From Streptomyces marianii (GTDB lineage: Bacteria; Actinomycetota; Actinomycetes; Streptomycetales; Streptomycetaceae): DNA of 64,000 nt. Shown here one piece after another: positions 32,801 through 41,860 of this stretch. Location of the stretch: assembly GCF_005795905.1 (NCBI RefSeq), contig NZ_VAWE01000001.1, forward strand, positions 5,817,001-5,881,000, given 5' to 3'. The notes beneath the pieces are model-generated. The model was not told where the DNA came from. It was given only the letters and a program-made list of their open reading frames with translations, and made no database searches. Position 1 is the stretch's first letter. Each line of letters opens with the position of its first letter. A program made the translations under genes and the position numbers.

Positions 32801-34138
32801 CTGATCGACTTCTACGCCGACGGCGGCGTGCGCTCCCGCCGCGAGGAACACACGGCTCAGATCGCCCCGGCCGGTGCGTGGCGGGTTTGGGCCGAGCCTG
32901 AAACACAGGGAGAGGCGTACATCCCGCTGGCCGGAGCCAAACGGGCCAGGTCCAAGCAGATCTTGGACGAGGTCGCCCGCCGCTTCGGCGGAGAGGTCAG
33001 CTACCACGCCGACGGAGGCATCTCGGGCTTCACCTACCAGCCGCAGACGCTGTACTCCCTGTCCGGAGTCGCCAGCGATTCGCAGGACAAGAAGGGGAAC
33101 TTCAGCCTCGCCCTGTTCGCCAAGAAGCTGCACTCCTCTGTAGCGACAGCCAAGCAGTGGCGACGTGACCTCGACACGGTTACGCGCCGTGCCGGCCAGG
33201 ACGTGGCCGACGCGCTGGCGGAGATGGGTGAGGAGGGAGTCTCGCTCACCCGAAAGATGGCAACCGGCAGCTCACGCTACGTGCGGTCGATGGCGAAGGA
33301 CCTGCGGGAACTGGCCGAAGCATCCAAGGCAAGCCTTGGCGAGTACACCGGACAGCTCCGCCAGGCGGTGAAGGACCAGACCGGCTTCGAGCAGAACTTG
33401 GCGAAGCTCGCCGCCAGCGGCTTCGGCGACCTCGCCAAGCGCCTGGCCGAACAGGGGGACCAGGACGCCGCCGACCTCGCCGCCCAGGCCGTGAAGGACA
33501 AGAAGAAGGCGAAGGCGGCGAACGACGCAGCACGCAGCGCCGACAAGACCATACCCAGCGATGACCTGCCGGACCTGGTCGCGATCATCAGCGCGGTCAA
33601 GACCAAGACGACCGGCCTGCACGCGGTGGCCGACATCACCGGGCTCGATGAGGACCACATCATCAAGATCGCCAACCTGGGCCTCTCCCGCCTCAAGAGC
33701 GCGCTCGGATCGAAGGGCGCCAAGTTCTTCTCCGACCTGAGCCGTGCGAACAGAGGCTTGTCGTACGCGAACGGCGGCATCCTCACGCCCGGTCTCTACG
33801 CCACATCCGGTGGCCTGATCAAGTTCGCCGAGCCGAGCACGGGGGGCGAGGCATTCATCCCGCTCGGCGCCGCCAAGCGCAGCAGTGCCTTGTCCGTCCT
33901 GCACGACGTTGCCACGCGCTTCGGGATGCGCCTGGCAAGCGGAGCCGCCGCACCTGCGATGCGGCTCGTCGACGCCCGGCCGCCGACCGCCATCAAGGTC
34001 ACCGTCGTCCAACAGCAGCCGAAAGCCCTGGTGGAGAACATGCCCATCACCGTCCACGGTCGCGACAGCTCGCCGCAGGAGCTATCCGGGGAGATCATGC
34101 GCCGCCTGCGGAACGCCCAGCGCGGGGGGCGGATCTGA
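29867..34138 (+). CDS. Tail tape measure protein
   Basis: 1,423 residues, the longest gene, setting tail length. N-terminal TMP core (MANVMTISKEIDSTNISHFT, ASQLAEGLYQVVSTGFDGA, TETSARALLGVLKAYGMD, FQTVNYGVVSFDELAQQLGD) as in the phage tape-measure core family. Hydrophobic segments at ~380-420 and 435-470 could insert in the host membrane. Long helical repeats follow, and two C-terminal 'FAEPSTGGEAFIPLGAAKR / AEPETQGEAYIPLAGAKRAR' modules repeat the same motif. GTG start. Confidence 0.95.
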   Translation: MAGAYTLYVQVQAGVTGLVGGLRTAAGQVTAFGGQVRRLDGDLNALAARSERTRRSMAAGFTVMGVALGGAFVMGVRGAIELEKHMANVMTISKEIDSTNISHFTDQIVELSTQLPQSASQLAEGLYQVVSTGFDGAEAMTILRVAARGAAAGLTTTETSARALLGVLKAYGMDVSEASDVMDVMFQTVNYGVVSFDELAQQLGDVVPMAAAAGVKFDDISSALAAVTLSGIPAAEAVTALNMLLTRMMKPTHELSNMIKGFGYESAAAALQQDGLYVVMQKVRDATGGSADQLVPLLRDIRAVRAALSLSAADGENYAATYKGISQEVERAGATQKAYAIQMDTTAGQWSMFQNQAQALGIDMARVLLPALQGVGEALNVLAGSINDLPGPVKSVMGVVLALSAAALLAKAAFLRFGAQLTVFRTELAAARAGGSALPAVLSGAGIAVAGLTALMAIGIGVYAAYSASKQKAKAATEELVNALRKEREEGEQGAGLRILTEQLTNSDDVKKLKDAGIDVARAIDAITSGGAKLKKLKDELDTQKAITWDIGSYAPDPEWDAAKKVLDKQHKIWSNAVKQESELAANMAIVNNKIKNNRREMLGAWDLTQSLPTDKNGSPQFTEQMEAMSKSLASIVDPAKAWKAAQDKVAEANRKAGRSADASKASLSDYVTELRKQLKAQREFQKNLGELAAAGRLDLADHFSDLGPDAAPILDELVKQLQRGKGKVADELESIIQESSARSTPAFRAGLEQLPAISARYGKKVAEAWADAAATNDPSKLARVMRDMTVADMETAAKKLPKSAVAQLEQGMNLLADISAKYGKEASTSLAQSFLKGDIGEIRSQLSALYGADLPIKAPDLTGVVGAFKAAGVQSNSEWSGMLSLIVAVAQQKGTAAASALTTALLSGDMAAVQTQLDGIGASVGRIPGTKTITVSVNKPASVTIPFFAKIQPSSWDKDGNGVPDGIQAPKRQANGSLIDFYADGGVRSRREEHTAQIAPAGAWRVWAEPETQGEAYIPLAGAKRARSKQILDEVARRFGGEVSYHADGGISGFTYQPQTLYSLSGVASDSQDKKGNFSLALFAKKLHSSVATAKQWRRDLDTVTRRAGQDVADALAEMGEEGVSLTRKMATGSSRYVRSMAKDLRELAEASKASLGEYTGQLRQAVKDQTGFEQNLAKLAASGFGDLAKRLAEQGDQDAADLAAQAVKDKKKAKAANDAARSADKTIPSDDLPDLVAIISAVKTKTTGLHAVADITGLDEDHIIKIANLGLSRLKSALGSKGAKFFSDLSRANRGLSYANGGILTPGLYATSGGLIKFAEPSTGGEAFIPLGAAKRSSALSVLHDVATRFGMRLASGAAAPAMRLVDARPPTAIKVTVVQQQPKALVENMPITVHGRDSSPQELSGEIMRRLRNAQRGGRI

Positions 34139-35034
34139 TGCTCTCCCTCAGCGAATGGCAGATCGACTTCGGCGGAGTCCTGATCGGCCACAAGACGGCC
34201 GTGTCCATCTCCGACGTCGAAGGACTCGGAGCTGCCGAACTGCGCACGCAGGACGTGTTGAACCCCGCCGACGACGGCGCGTTCCCTGGAGTGGACCTCT
34301 ACGCGCCGCGCACGGTGCGGATCGAAGCGGGAATCCGGACCGCGGGCGACCCAGCCGCCGCCCTCGACAAGCTTGCCGAGATAGAGGCTGTCGCCGCGAA
34401 CGCGGCGATCCGCCGAACCGCCGGCGCGCTCGCGCAACTACGGCTGCGCTGGCCCGGACGCGGCACCAGGGTCCTCTTCGGCCGCATCCGGCGCGCCGAA
34501 GCGGTCTCCACATCGCAGGCCATTCACGGCTGGATTCCCCTGGACCTGGAGTTCACCGCGCTCGATCCGCGCCTGCACGACGACGAGATCTCCAGCGTGA
34601 TCCTGCCCTTGGACATCTCCAACAGCACCGAAGGCTTTACGGCGCCGATCGTTGCTCCCATCACCACCGGCATCGCCACCCCGGAGACCAGGCCGGGATG
34701 GGTGATCAACGAGGGCAACACCGGCGCGTGGCCCTCCATCCGGATCACCGGCCCCGTGTCCAACCCGCGCATCCTCCACGCCGACTCAGGGCGTGTCCTG
34801 AACCTCGGCATCTCCCTTGGCGTCGGCGAGCGCATCGACATCGAGACCCGCCCCGGTACCCGCTGGGTTCTGCGCAACGGCAGGGGCAACGCCGCCTCGG
34901 CGCTGTCCGGCGCATCCCGCCTGGACCTCTTCCAGATCCCGCCGGGCCGCAGCGAGATCCGCTGGTCGGCAGCCGACTACACCAACACCACCCGCCTGAC
35001 CGTCTCGTGGCGGTCGGCGTGGACCGCACTGTAA
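34138..35034 (+). CDS. Distal tail protein (Dit-like)
   Basis: 298 residues; its ATG overlaps the tape measure stop (TGATG). N-terminal beta domain with FGGVLIGHKTAVSISDVEGLG and a ring-type WPGRGTRVLFGRIRRAE; C-terminal galectin-like region with GPVSNPRILHADSG and WRSAWTAL. Directly after the tape measure, this is the usual Dit position linking the tube to the baseplate. Confidence 0.75.
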   Translation: MLSLSEWQIDFGGVLIGHKTAVSISDVEGLGAAELRTQDVLNPADDGAFPGVDLYAPRTVRIEAGIRTAGDPAAALDKLAEIEAVAANAAIRRTAGALAQLRLRWPGRGTRVLFGRIRRAEAVSTSQAIHGWIPLDLEFTALDPRLHDDEISSVILPLDISNSTEGFTAPIVAPITTGIATPETRPGWVINEGNTGAWPSIRITGPVSNPRILHADSGRVLNLGISLGVGERIDIETRPGTRWVLRNGRGNAASALSGASRLDLFQIPPGRSEIRWSAADYTNTTRLTVSWRSAWTAL

Positions 35035-35050
35035 GAAGGAGGACACTGCT

Positions 35051-35980
35051 GTGACGCTCGTACAGCCGCCCATGCTCACTCACGGTGGCACCCATCCCGC
35101 CCGCGCGTTCCGGATGATGGTCAGAGACCTCGCCCGCGGCTCCCAGGGTGTGACCGAGGCCAACGACCTCAAGGTCCGGCAGCTCTCCACACCTGGCTCC
35201 GGTGTGCGAGTCGGGGACGGATCGTCCGTGATTCGTGGTGCCTCGTGGGGCCAGGGCTCCTACACGCAGTACAACATCGGCGACGCCATCGTTCCCGTCG
35301 CACCGACGGGAGCCACTGGCCGATCCGATCTGCTGGTGCAACGAATTGAGGACCCCGAGTACGAGGGAAGCCGCGACCCGGCCAAGGACGACATCGGCTA
35401 CTTCCAGGTGATCCCCAATGCGTCGGCGACAGCCACCGCAGTACCCGCAGGCATGACGGCCATCCCGCTGGCCCGACTCGACATCCCGCCGAACACCGCG
35501 ACCATCACGGACGCGATGATCAGGGACTTGCGGATCATCGCCAATCCAAGGCGCTCCCGCAGCCTCTTCACTTCGTCGCCAAGCGCCTCCTCGACGCTGG
35601 GCTACTCGGACAACAAGTGGCACGCATGGCCGACTGCTGCCCGATGGAACATCGCGGTGCCAGACTGGGCCACCCAGGCCAAGCTGATCACCATGGTCTC
35701 CAGCCTTGCCCTGAGGCGTGCCAACGTGTTCGCCTTGATGCGGAATGTCATCGGCGGAGTGGCTGGCCAGCACATCGCCATCGATGACGACCAGGGCAAC
35801 GGCACACGCCGCAACACCATCGTCATAGCCGACACCCTCCTGATTCCCGCCGCGATGCGCGGGACTACGGTGCCTGTCTACCTTGACACGTACATGTACA
35901 AGAGCGAGACCGGCGACCTGGTCGTCGACGGCGCCACCAGCTTCGTTCTCGATGTCGAGTTCAGCGAGGGCGTCATCTGA
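35051..35980 (+). CDS. Minor tail protein, 309 aa
   Basis: GTG start after AAGGAGGA. Beta-rich with YTQYNIGDAIVPVAPTGATGRSDLL and IPLARLDIPPNTATITDAMIRDLR, a pattern common in actinophage baseplate or upper-fibre proteins, and a C-terminal LDTYMYKSETGDLVVDGAT. Exact role unknown; probably baseplate. Confidence 0.65.
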   Translation: MTLVQPPMLTHGGTHPARAFRMMVRDLARGSQGVTEANDLKVRQLSTPGSGVRVGDGSSVIRGASWGQGSYTQYNIGDAIVPVAPTGATGRSDLLVQRIEDPEYEGSRDPAKDDIGYFQVIPNASATATAVPAGMTAIPLARLDIPPNTATITDAMIRDLRIIANPRRSRSLFTSSPSASSTLGYSDNKWHAWPTAARWNIAVPDWATQAKLITMVSSLALRRANVFALMRNVIGGVAGQHIAIDDDQGNGTRRNTIVIADTLLIPAAMRGTTVPVYLDTYMYKSETGDLVVDGATSFVLDVEFSEGVI

Positions 35981-35982
35981 CG

Positions 35983-37068
35983 ATGTCGTACCGCTACCTG
36001 ACGACGCACGCCTTGACCGGCGCCACTCTCGCGCAGGATCTACCGCTCACCGGAGTCGAGTTCGGGCCCGAGCTGTGCGGGCCGGGCAGCTTCACCGGTG
36101 TCATCGAACCGCGACTGTCGCACCTCACCCCGGAGCAGGTCGATCCCGGCACCACGCTGATCTTCGCCGAGCGGGACCGCACCTTGCTGTGGGGCGGCAT
36201 CATCTGGCGGGCTGAGCCCGAAGGACAGAAGCTCCGCGTAGAGGCCAGCGGATTCGGCTCGTACCTTACGAAGCGAACCGACCTCCACGGCAACCTCGAC
36301 GGGCGCGGACCATGGGTGAACGCCGACCCCTGCCGCGTGATCCGCGACGCCTGGGCGTACGGCCAGGCCCAGCCCGATGGCAATCTCCGCGTCACGGTCG
36401 ACGGAACTACGTCCAACGCCAAGATCGGGACGCCCGCCGAGCCCTACTCCACTCCCTGGTGGGAGGCGCCGAGTCTCAGCAAGGTCGTGGACGACATGGT
36501 GGCCGTGGCCGGCGGGCCCGAGTGGACCGAGTCCGTTGCCTGGTCGGGTGATACGCCAACCCAGCGCATCCGGATCGGGTGGCCCCGTCTCGGCACTCGT
36601 CGGCAGGACATCAGCTTCACCTCGGGCATCAACGTCACATCCACCGTGCCCGTGGAGTACGACGCCGACAGCTACGCCCAGGTCGTCATCGGCCTGGGTG
36701 CTGGCGAAGGCCGCTCCCGGCGCCGCGTCGTGGACGCCGCCCGCAACGGCCGCCTTCGCCTGGAGCAGATCCTCGAGGTTCCTACCGAGAAGGCCAATGA
36801 CCGGCTCGCCGCCCGCACCCGCACCGAGCGCGTGAACCGGTCGGTCATCGGCGAGGTCACCGAGGTGGTGCTCCGCGACCATCCGGCGGCCCGCATCGGA
36901 GCCTTTCAGATCGGCGACGACGTCCGCGTGCGCCTGAACGACGAGTGGACCCAGTACGACGGCTGGTCGCGGATCACCGGCTGGACGCTCAAGCCGCCTG
37001 CCGACGACCAGCCGGAGCAGGTCACCGTGCAACTGGCGCGGGCAGACCGCTACACCTACGGAGCCTGA
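35983..37068 (+). CDS. Minor tail/baseplate protein, 361 aa
   Basis: Begins MSYRYLTTHALTGATLAQDL and contains WGGIIWRAEPEGQKLRVEASGF and SYLTKRTDLHGNL, resembling the actinophage baseplate hub family (Reqi Pepy6 gp37-like) by memory. C-terminal WSRITGWTLKPPADDQPEQVTVQL fits a hub or Tal-like domain. Follows the previous gene after 2 bp. Confidence 0.65.
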   Translation: MSYRYLTTHALTGATLAQDLPLTGVEFGPELCGPGSFTGVIEPRLSHLTPEQVDPGTTLIFAERDRTLLWGGIIWRAEPEGQKLRVEASGFGSYLTKRTDLHGNLDGRGPWVNADPCRVIRDAWAYGQAQPDGNLRVTVDGTTSNAKIGTPAEPYSTPWWEAPSLSKVVDDMVAVAGGPEWTESVAWSGDTPTQRIRIGWPRLGTRRQDISFTSGINVTSTVPVEYDADSYAQVVIGLGAGEGRSRRRVVDAARNGRLRLEQILEVPTEKANDRLAARTRTERVNRSVIGEVTEVVLRDHPAARIGAFQIGDDVRVRLNDEWTQYDGWSRITGWTLKPPADDQPEQVTVQLARADRYTYGA

Positions 37069-37070
37069 GC

Positions 37071-40022
37071 ATGACCAACCAGATCGCCAGCCTCGCCGCC
37101 CGACTGGCAGCCGTTGAGCGACGACTCGACAGCACCAGCCGTACGGCCCGGCTCGCGTATTCCTCCATCGAGGACGGAGCGATCAACGTCTTCGACGACG
37201 ACGGATCCCTGCGCGCGGTCATAGGCCAGCAGCCCGACGGCACCACCGGGGTCAACGTCGTCAACGGCCCTCCTCCTCCGACCCCGAGCCAGCCCACCGT
37301 CACCACTGTCACGGGTGCCGTGGCCGCCACCTGGGAGGGAACCTTCGCCGACTCGATCGCCGCGCCGCTGGACTTCGCCCGAGTGGAGGTCCACGCGGCT
37401 GGCCTCGACGACTTCACTCCCGGCACGGCCACGCTGCGCGGCACATTCGAATCCCCGCGCGGCGGCACGCTGACCATCCCCGCCGAGCAGCCGCTGTACG
37501 TGCGCCTGCTGACGCGCAGCTCCTCGGGCGCCGCGTCGGCACCGTCAGCCCAGAGCGGCCCGGTCGCCCCGGGACCGATCGTCGCCCAGGAAGTCCTGGA
37601 CGGCATCGTTGACGAGACCGCACTCGCTGAGGGCGCCGTGTCCCGTGCCAAGCTGCAAATCGGTGCGGTCGGCCACAACCAGCTCGCCATCGGAACGGGC
37701 AACCTGATGCCTGACCCGTCGTTCGAGGGCGCCTTCACCGAACAGCTCGTCGCCGCGAATAGCCAGTGGGCTCTGGTCGGCGGCAACGGCTCACCGAAAG
37801 CCCTGCGAGTCAGCGGCGCTGGCCCCGCGGCTGCTTCCCCCAGTCTCCTCATCACCGAGCTACCCGTCTCTCCCGGGAACCGCTTCTTCCTCGCCGTCGA
37901 CTACCGGGTCTCCGCCGATTGGGTAGGGAACTCGGTCCGGTTCTACCTGCGCTGGCACGACGCCGCAGGCGCCGTACTCGGCTATGGCACTGCCATTGCG
38001 ACGCCGACCCCCGGCGCCGACTGGGCCCGCGTGAGTCAGCAGGTGCAGGCGCCCGCCGGGACCGTGACCGCCACCGTGTGGCTGCAAGACTTCCAGGCCA
38101 GCGCCGGCACGGCCGACTTCGACAACGCCGAGATCCGAACAGTCGTCGGCGCGGGCATGGTCCTGGCCGAGTCCATCGGCACGCTGGAGCTGGCCGCGCA
38201 GTCCGTTACCGGTGAGAAGGTCGTCGCCAAGAGCCTCACTGCCCGCGAGGTCAAGGCGCTGTCCCTGACCGGCGACGAGATCGCCACCAACACCCTGACC
38301 GCGCGCAATATCGCCGCAGGTTCGCTCTCCGCGTCGCGGCTGGCGATCGGCACCAACGGCAACCTCGTGGGGGACCCCTCATACGAGACCGGTGTCATCG
38401 CCGCCGGGCTGGCCGCAAGCCAGGATCCGGCGATCTTCGCCGTCGAGGACGGGGGCAACAACTCCGCCAAGCGGCTGCGCATCACCCCGGCCCCCGGCGC
38501 GTATCGGTGGGTGCAGCACGCCACCTCCCCGGTGCTGCCCGGAGACCGCTACTGGATCGCCGCAGACTACAAGACCACCGCAGATTTCACCGGCGCCAGC
38601 GTGAAGCTCTTCCTCGGCTTCTACGACGAGGCCGGAACGCGCCTCGGCTCGGACGGCATCATCGTGTCCGCGCCCGTCACCGACGGCACCTGGCAGCGTA
38701 TCTCTCAGGTCATCACCGTCCCCGCCAACACCACCCAGGGCAACATACGGATCGGAGTCGACGGCACAGGCTCCGGAACCACCACCGGCAGCGCCTACTT
38801 CGACAACCTCGAATGCCGAGCCGTGCTTTCCACGCCGGGGAGCGGCGCCCGCGCCGAGGTGTCCCCGGAGGGGTTGCGCCTCTACGACGAGTCCGGGGGC
38901 GAGGCCATCTCGCTGACCACAGGCACACCGAACTACCTGACGCTGACGAACAACGGCACCGCCGTGGCGACCATCGACCAGGACGGCAACACCGGTGTCG
39001 GTGACCTGTCCGTCGCGGGCAAACTCTCCGTCGGCGGCGATCCCATCGAGACCTACTTGCAGAGCTTTGCGCGCGGCCTGGTCGCAGTCGACTACCAGGT
39101 ATCCACCGTCACCGGGGGAAGCACCGAATACGGCTACGTCGAGCTGTCTTTCGACGCCGACGCCAGCCGGATGTACCGCGTGGTCCTGGACTGCTATGCC
39201 GGCCCGTCCGCGGCCGGGGGAGAGCTGGTGGTTGCTCTCCGGGACGGCGGAGCCAAGACCCCCTCGATCTCGTCGACTCAGATTCAGTCCGTGATCTGCC
39301 CCATGCCCACCGCTGGCTACAGGCGGATTCACCTGGAAACTATCCGGTCCGGTACGAGCTTCGGCGCTGGCCTTCACCGCCTGCTGACCACCTTCCGATG
39401 CCAGAACGGCCCAAGTGGACAAACAGTGCGCCTTTTCGGAGGATCCACATTTCCAGGCGTTATGTACGTCGAGGACGTGGGTCCTGCCGTTCCGGAGACT
39501 GGCGTCTACAACACGGGGGGCGGTACGACGATGCCACCGAAGAAGACCTACGTCACGACGTATAACGCCTCGTGGTCCGGGAGCTACTCCAGTCGCGGCG
39601 CCTACAATTCCTACTACGGCAACCAGTGTATGCAGGGCTACTACAGCTCCAACAATGGAATGCAGGCCAGCCTGATCGGATTCCCTTCGTCCCTGGGAGC
39701 CGACCTGTCCGGCGCAGTAATCCAGAAGGCTGAAATCTACATCTACTTCGACCACTGGTATTACAACGACGGCGGGAAGGCCGTCATCAAGGCGCACAAG
39801 TTCACCGCGCGCCCTGCTACCTTCAGCTCTGATGCCGAGTCCCAGGCCATCAGTTGGGGCAAGAACGTCGGAAAATGGGTCGACATCACGGCGGTATTCG
39901 ACAGCACAAGCTGGCGTGGAGTCGCGTTGGACCCGAACAACTCCGACAAGACCTACTACGGGCGCGCACACGGCGTCGGACAGACCTACCCTCCCAAGTT
40001 GCGTGTGACGTACACGAAGTAG
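37071..40022 (+). CDS. Receptor-binding tail fibre with two carbohydrate-binding-like domains
   Basis: 983 residues from the ATG 2 bp after the previous stop. N-terminal coiled coil (IASLAARLAAVERRLDS) for attachment, a beta linker, then two related ~150-residue modules: NLMPDPSFEGAFTEQL... and NLVGDPSYETGVIAAGL..., each ending in FDNAEIR / FDNLECR, typical of CBM4/9-like lectin domains. A C-terminal domain rich in Tyr, Asn and Ser (YNASWSGSYSSRGAYNSYYG) ends LRVTYTK. It probably recognises cell-wall polymer on Streptomyces. The C-terminal part is less GC-rich, suggesting recent exchange. Confidence 0.8.
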   Translation: MTNQIASLAARLAAVERRLDSTSRTARLAYSSIEDGAINVFDDDGSLRAVIGQQPDGTTGVNVVNGPPPPTPSQPTVTTVTGAVAATWEGTFADSIAAPLDFARVEVHAAGLDDFTPGTATLRGTFESPRGGTLTIPAEQPLYVRLLTRSSSGAASAPSAQSGPVAPGPIVAQEVLDGIVDETALAEGAVSRAKLQIGAVGHNQLAIGTGNLMPDPSFEGAFTEQLVAANSQWALVGGNGSPKALRVSGAGPAAASPSLLITELPVSPGNRFFLAVDYRVSADWVGNSVRFYLRWHDAAGAVLGYGTAIATPTPGADWARVSQQVQAPAGTVTATVWLQDFQASAGTADFDNAEIRTVVGAGMVLAESIGTLELAAQSVTGEKVVAKSLTAREVKALSLTGDEIATNTLTARNIAAGSLSASRLAIGTNGNLVGDPSYETGVIAAGLAASQDPAIFAVEDGGNNSAKRLRITPAPGAYRWVQHATSPVLPGDRYWIAADYKTTADFTGASVKLFLGFYDEAGTRLGSDGIIVSAPVTDGTWQRISQVITVPANTTQGNIRIGVDGTGSGTTTGSAYFDNLECRAVLSTPGSGARAEVSPEGLRLYDESGGEAISLTTGTPNYLTLTNNGTAVATIDQDGNTGVGDLSVAGKLSVGGDPIETYLQSFARGLVAVDYQVSTVTGGSTEYGYVELSFDADASRMYRVVLDCYAGPSAAGGELVVALRDGGAKTPSISSTQIQSVICPMPTAGYRRIHLETIRSGTSFGAGLHRLLTTFRCQNGPSGQTVRLFGGSTFPGVMYVEDVGPAVPETGVYNTGGGTTMPPKKTYVTTYNASWSGSYSSRGAYNSYYGNQCMQGYYSSNNGMQASLIGFPSSLGADLSGAVIQKAEIYIYFDHWYYNDGGKAVIKAHKFTARPATFSSDAESQAISWGKNVGKWVDITAVFDSTSWRGVALDPNNSDKTYYGRAHGVGQTYPPKLRVTYTK

Positions 40023-40066
40023 CTGCCCGTCAGCACCCCGGCGTGATCCCGGGCGGCGGAGCTGGC

Positions 40067-40089
40067 CCTGTTCCACATGGCCGTATGAT
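40067..40089 (+). promoter_or_regulatory. Possible promoter before lysis genes
   Basis: TATGAT at 40084-40089 is close to a consensus -10, 43 bp before the start of the first lysis gene. The -35 (around 40062-40067) is weak. It could give the lysis cassette its own start. Confidence 0.3.
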
Positions 40090-40131
40090 CAAGGCGTGGC
40101 GCGGGGCCACCGATCGCCGAGGGAGCACGCG

Positions 40132-40491
40132 GTGAGCATCCCGCCGCCGGGCGCGGAACCCACACTGTGGGAACTGCACCGCGCTGTCATCCAGTTGCGC
40201 GAGGACCAACGCGACGACCTCGCCCAGCTCCGCGACGATCTGCGCAGTGACATCGCTGCTCTGGCGAACCGTCTGAACCAGGTGGTCACCGTGGACGTAT
40301 ACCGCGCCGACCAGCGCAATCTCGCTCTGCGCATCGACTCCCTCGAACGCGATCTGGAAGCCGTGAAGCACGAGCGGGACCAGGACCGCGAACAGGCAAG
40401 CACCAACCGGCGCCTGATCATCTCCGCGTTCATCGCGCCGGTGCTTTTGACGGTGCTGCAACTCGTACTCGCCGCACGCGGCAGTCCGTAG
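40132..40491 (+). CDS. Coiled-coil membrane protein of lysis cassette, 119 aa
   Basis: GTG after GAGGGAG. A charged coiled coil (~10-85: VIQLREDQRDDLAQLRDDL) ends in one transmembrane helix (LIISAFIAPVLLTVLQLVLAA). This tail-anchored plan is common for holin-associated or spanin-like proteins of actinophages. Position before endolysin and holin supports a lysis role; family not certain. Confidence 0.6.
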   Translation: MSIPPPGAEPTLWELHRAVIQLREDQRDDLAQLRDDLRSDIAALANRLNQVVTVDVYRADQRNLALRIDSLERDLEAVKHERDQDREQASTNRRLIISAFIAPVLLTVLQLVLAARGSP

Positions 40492-40549
40492 CGAGCCAGA
40501 CGCAATTTCACGATCGCTCATGGCGCGGGGGAGAAGCAGGACGCGCCTC

Positions 40550-41395
40550 ATGCCCGATCTCTGGTTGCCCGGTGTCGAGCGGCACCCGCTCAGCGACACG
40601 GCACCAACTGATACCCAGTACGCCCCGCGCGTGATCTGGCACATCACCTGGGACAAGAACGGCACGGCCTCCAAGCCTGTCGACCTTGTCCCGTTCGAGC
40701 AGCTCGTGCGGTACTTCACCGGTGGCGGAAGGGGAGCCGCTCCCCATCTGTTGTGGGACCCCTTCACCGGGCGAACCGCCCAGTTCTACCCGGCCAACAG
40801 CAGGTCGAAGTCGGTCGTCGACGTCGCAGGCGGGACCCGGACCAACCGCACGGGCCGGGTCTGCCTCCAGGTCGAGACGCTGTTCTTCCCCTACTGCCGG
40901 CTGAACGGCAAGTCCTACGCGACCGTACGTGACACCCCGGCCAAGGGCCTGAACAAGATCCTGTCCTGGGCGCGCAGCTGGGGGGTGCCCGACACCTGGC
41001 CGATGGGCGCGCCGAGTTGGCGTGCGAACCGGAGCGAGCGCATATGGGAGACGAAGGGCGGGCACTACGGCCACGGCCAGGTGCCGGAAAACCAGCACAC
41101 CGACCCGGGCCCGATGCCGAAGTGGCCCGCCTCCGGCACCGCACCCAAGCCGGGGCCACCGCCGTTCCCGGGGCGCAGCGCCTTCGGGCCCGGCAAGTCG
41201 AACGCCTCGATCCTCCTCCTGGGCCAGCAGCTCGTACGGCGCGGCTTTGGCAAGCACTACCGCGTGGGTCCGTCCCGCGACTGGGGCGAGGCGGACCGTC
41301 TGAACGTCCGGGACTTCCAGCTCGCTCAGAGATGGAGCGGTTCCGACGCCGACGGCTTGCCCGGCCCACAGACCTGGGCTCGCCTCTTCGGCTGA
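40550..41395 (+). CDS. Endolysin (amidase-like with peptidoglycan-binding C-terminus)
   Basis: The start at 40550 has AGGA 8 bp upstream and gives 281 residues beginning MPDLWLPGVERH; the ATG at 40520 is the alternative. N-terminal domain: VIWHITWD, APHLLWDPFTG, AQFYPANSRSKS, and later HYGHGQVPENQHTDPG, the His-rich pattern of Streptomyces-phage amidase-type lysins. C-terminal ~80 residues (SILLLGQQLVRRGF, VRDFQLAQRWSGSDADGLPGPQTWARLF) are a peptidoglycan-binding_1 domain. It cleaves host cell wall at lysis. Confidence 0.85.
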   Translation: MPDLWLPGVERHPLSDTAPTDTQYAPRVIWHITWDKNGTASKPVDLVPFEQLVRYFTGGGRGAAPHLLWDPFTGRTAQFYPANSRSKSVVDVAGGTRTNRTGRVCLQVETLFFPYCRLNGKSYATVRDTPAKGLNKILSWARSWGVPDTWPMGAPSWRANRSERIWETKGGHYGHGQVPENQHTDPGPMPKWPASGTAPKPGPPPFPGRSAFGPGKSNASILLLGQQLVRRGFGKHYRVGPSRDWGEADRLNVRDFQLAQRWSGSDADGLPGPQTWARLFG

Positions 41396-41423
41396 CCCTC
41401 CACCCCCCATCAAGGAGCACCTC

Positions 41424-41678
41424 ATGAACCTTTATGCATCTCTCCTGCGCACCGGCGTGCCTGCCGCGGTCGGCTGGCTCAACGCGGTAGCCTTGCGGTA
41501 CGGCCTTGACCTGGACGCAACGGCCGTCGCTGGCGTCCTGACCCCCATCTCGATCTTCGTCTACTACGGTGTCTTCCGCTTGGCCGAGGAGTACCTGTCG
41601 CCCCGCTTTGGCTGGTTGCTCGGCTTCGCCCGCCCGCCGAAGTACGAGGGCTCGGAGCTTCCGCTGTCGAGGATCTGA
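41424..41678 (+). CDS. Holin candidate
   Basis: 84 residues with two hydrophobic segments (LRTGVPAAVGWLNAVAL and ATAVAGVLTPISIFVYYGVF) and a charged C-terminus, after AAGGAG. Size, topology and position just after the endolysin fit a phage holin. It would permeabilise the membrane to release the lysin. The late operon ends right after it. Confidence 0.7.
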   Translation: MNLYASLLRTGVPAAVGWLNAVALRYGLDLDATAVAGVLTPISIFVYYGVFRLAEEYLSPRFGWLLGFARPPKYEGSELPLSRI

Positions 41679-41724
41679 CCAGATCGGCGTGGCGCCGAGC
41701 GCCGCTCGAGTACGCAAGGAAGAA

Positions 41725-41765
41725 GGCCCCCGTCTCGCTTGACGGGGGCCTTCGACCTCTTGGAA
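41725..41765 (+). terminator. Late-operon terminator plus start-associated-box copy
   Basis: Perfect 10-bp stem GGCCCCCGTC / GACGGGGGCC with a 6-nt loop (41725-41750), followed by TTCGACC. Four bases later a copy of the repeated box, GACCTCTTGGAA (41754-41765), appears without a nearby start codon. The terminator closes the late operon. Confidence 0.85.
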
Positions 41766-41817
41766 GCACCCACACTACCCGGGTTTCCCGGGCATACGGA
41801 CTCCGCTCCCCCACTGG

Positions 41818-41833
41818 TTACAATCTATATGCA
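41818..41833 (-). promoter_or_regulatory. Reverse-orientation copy of early promoter element
   Basis: On the minus strand this reads TGCATATAGATTGTAA, matching the early-promoter core TGCATATAGAATAGAA in 13 of 16 positions. It faces the lysis terminator, so it could drive an antisense RNA or be a shared operator. On the plus strand TACAAT lies at 41819-41824. Confidence 0.4.
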
Positions 41834-41860
41834 GACGTGGTTCGAGCGGGAGGCGATGGA

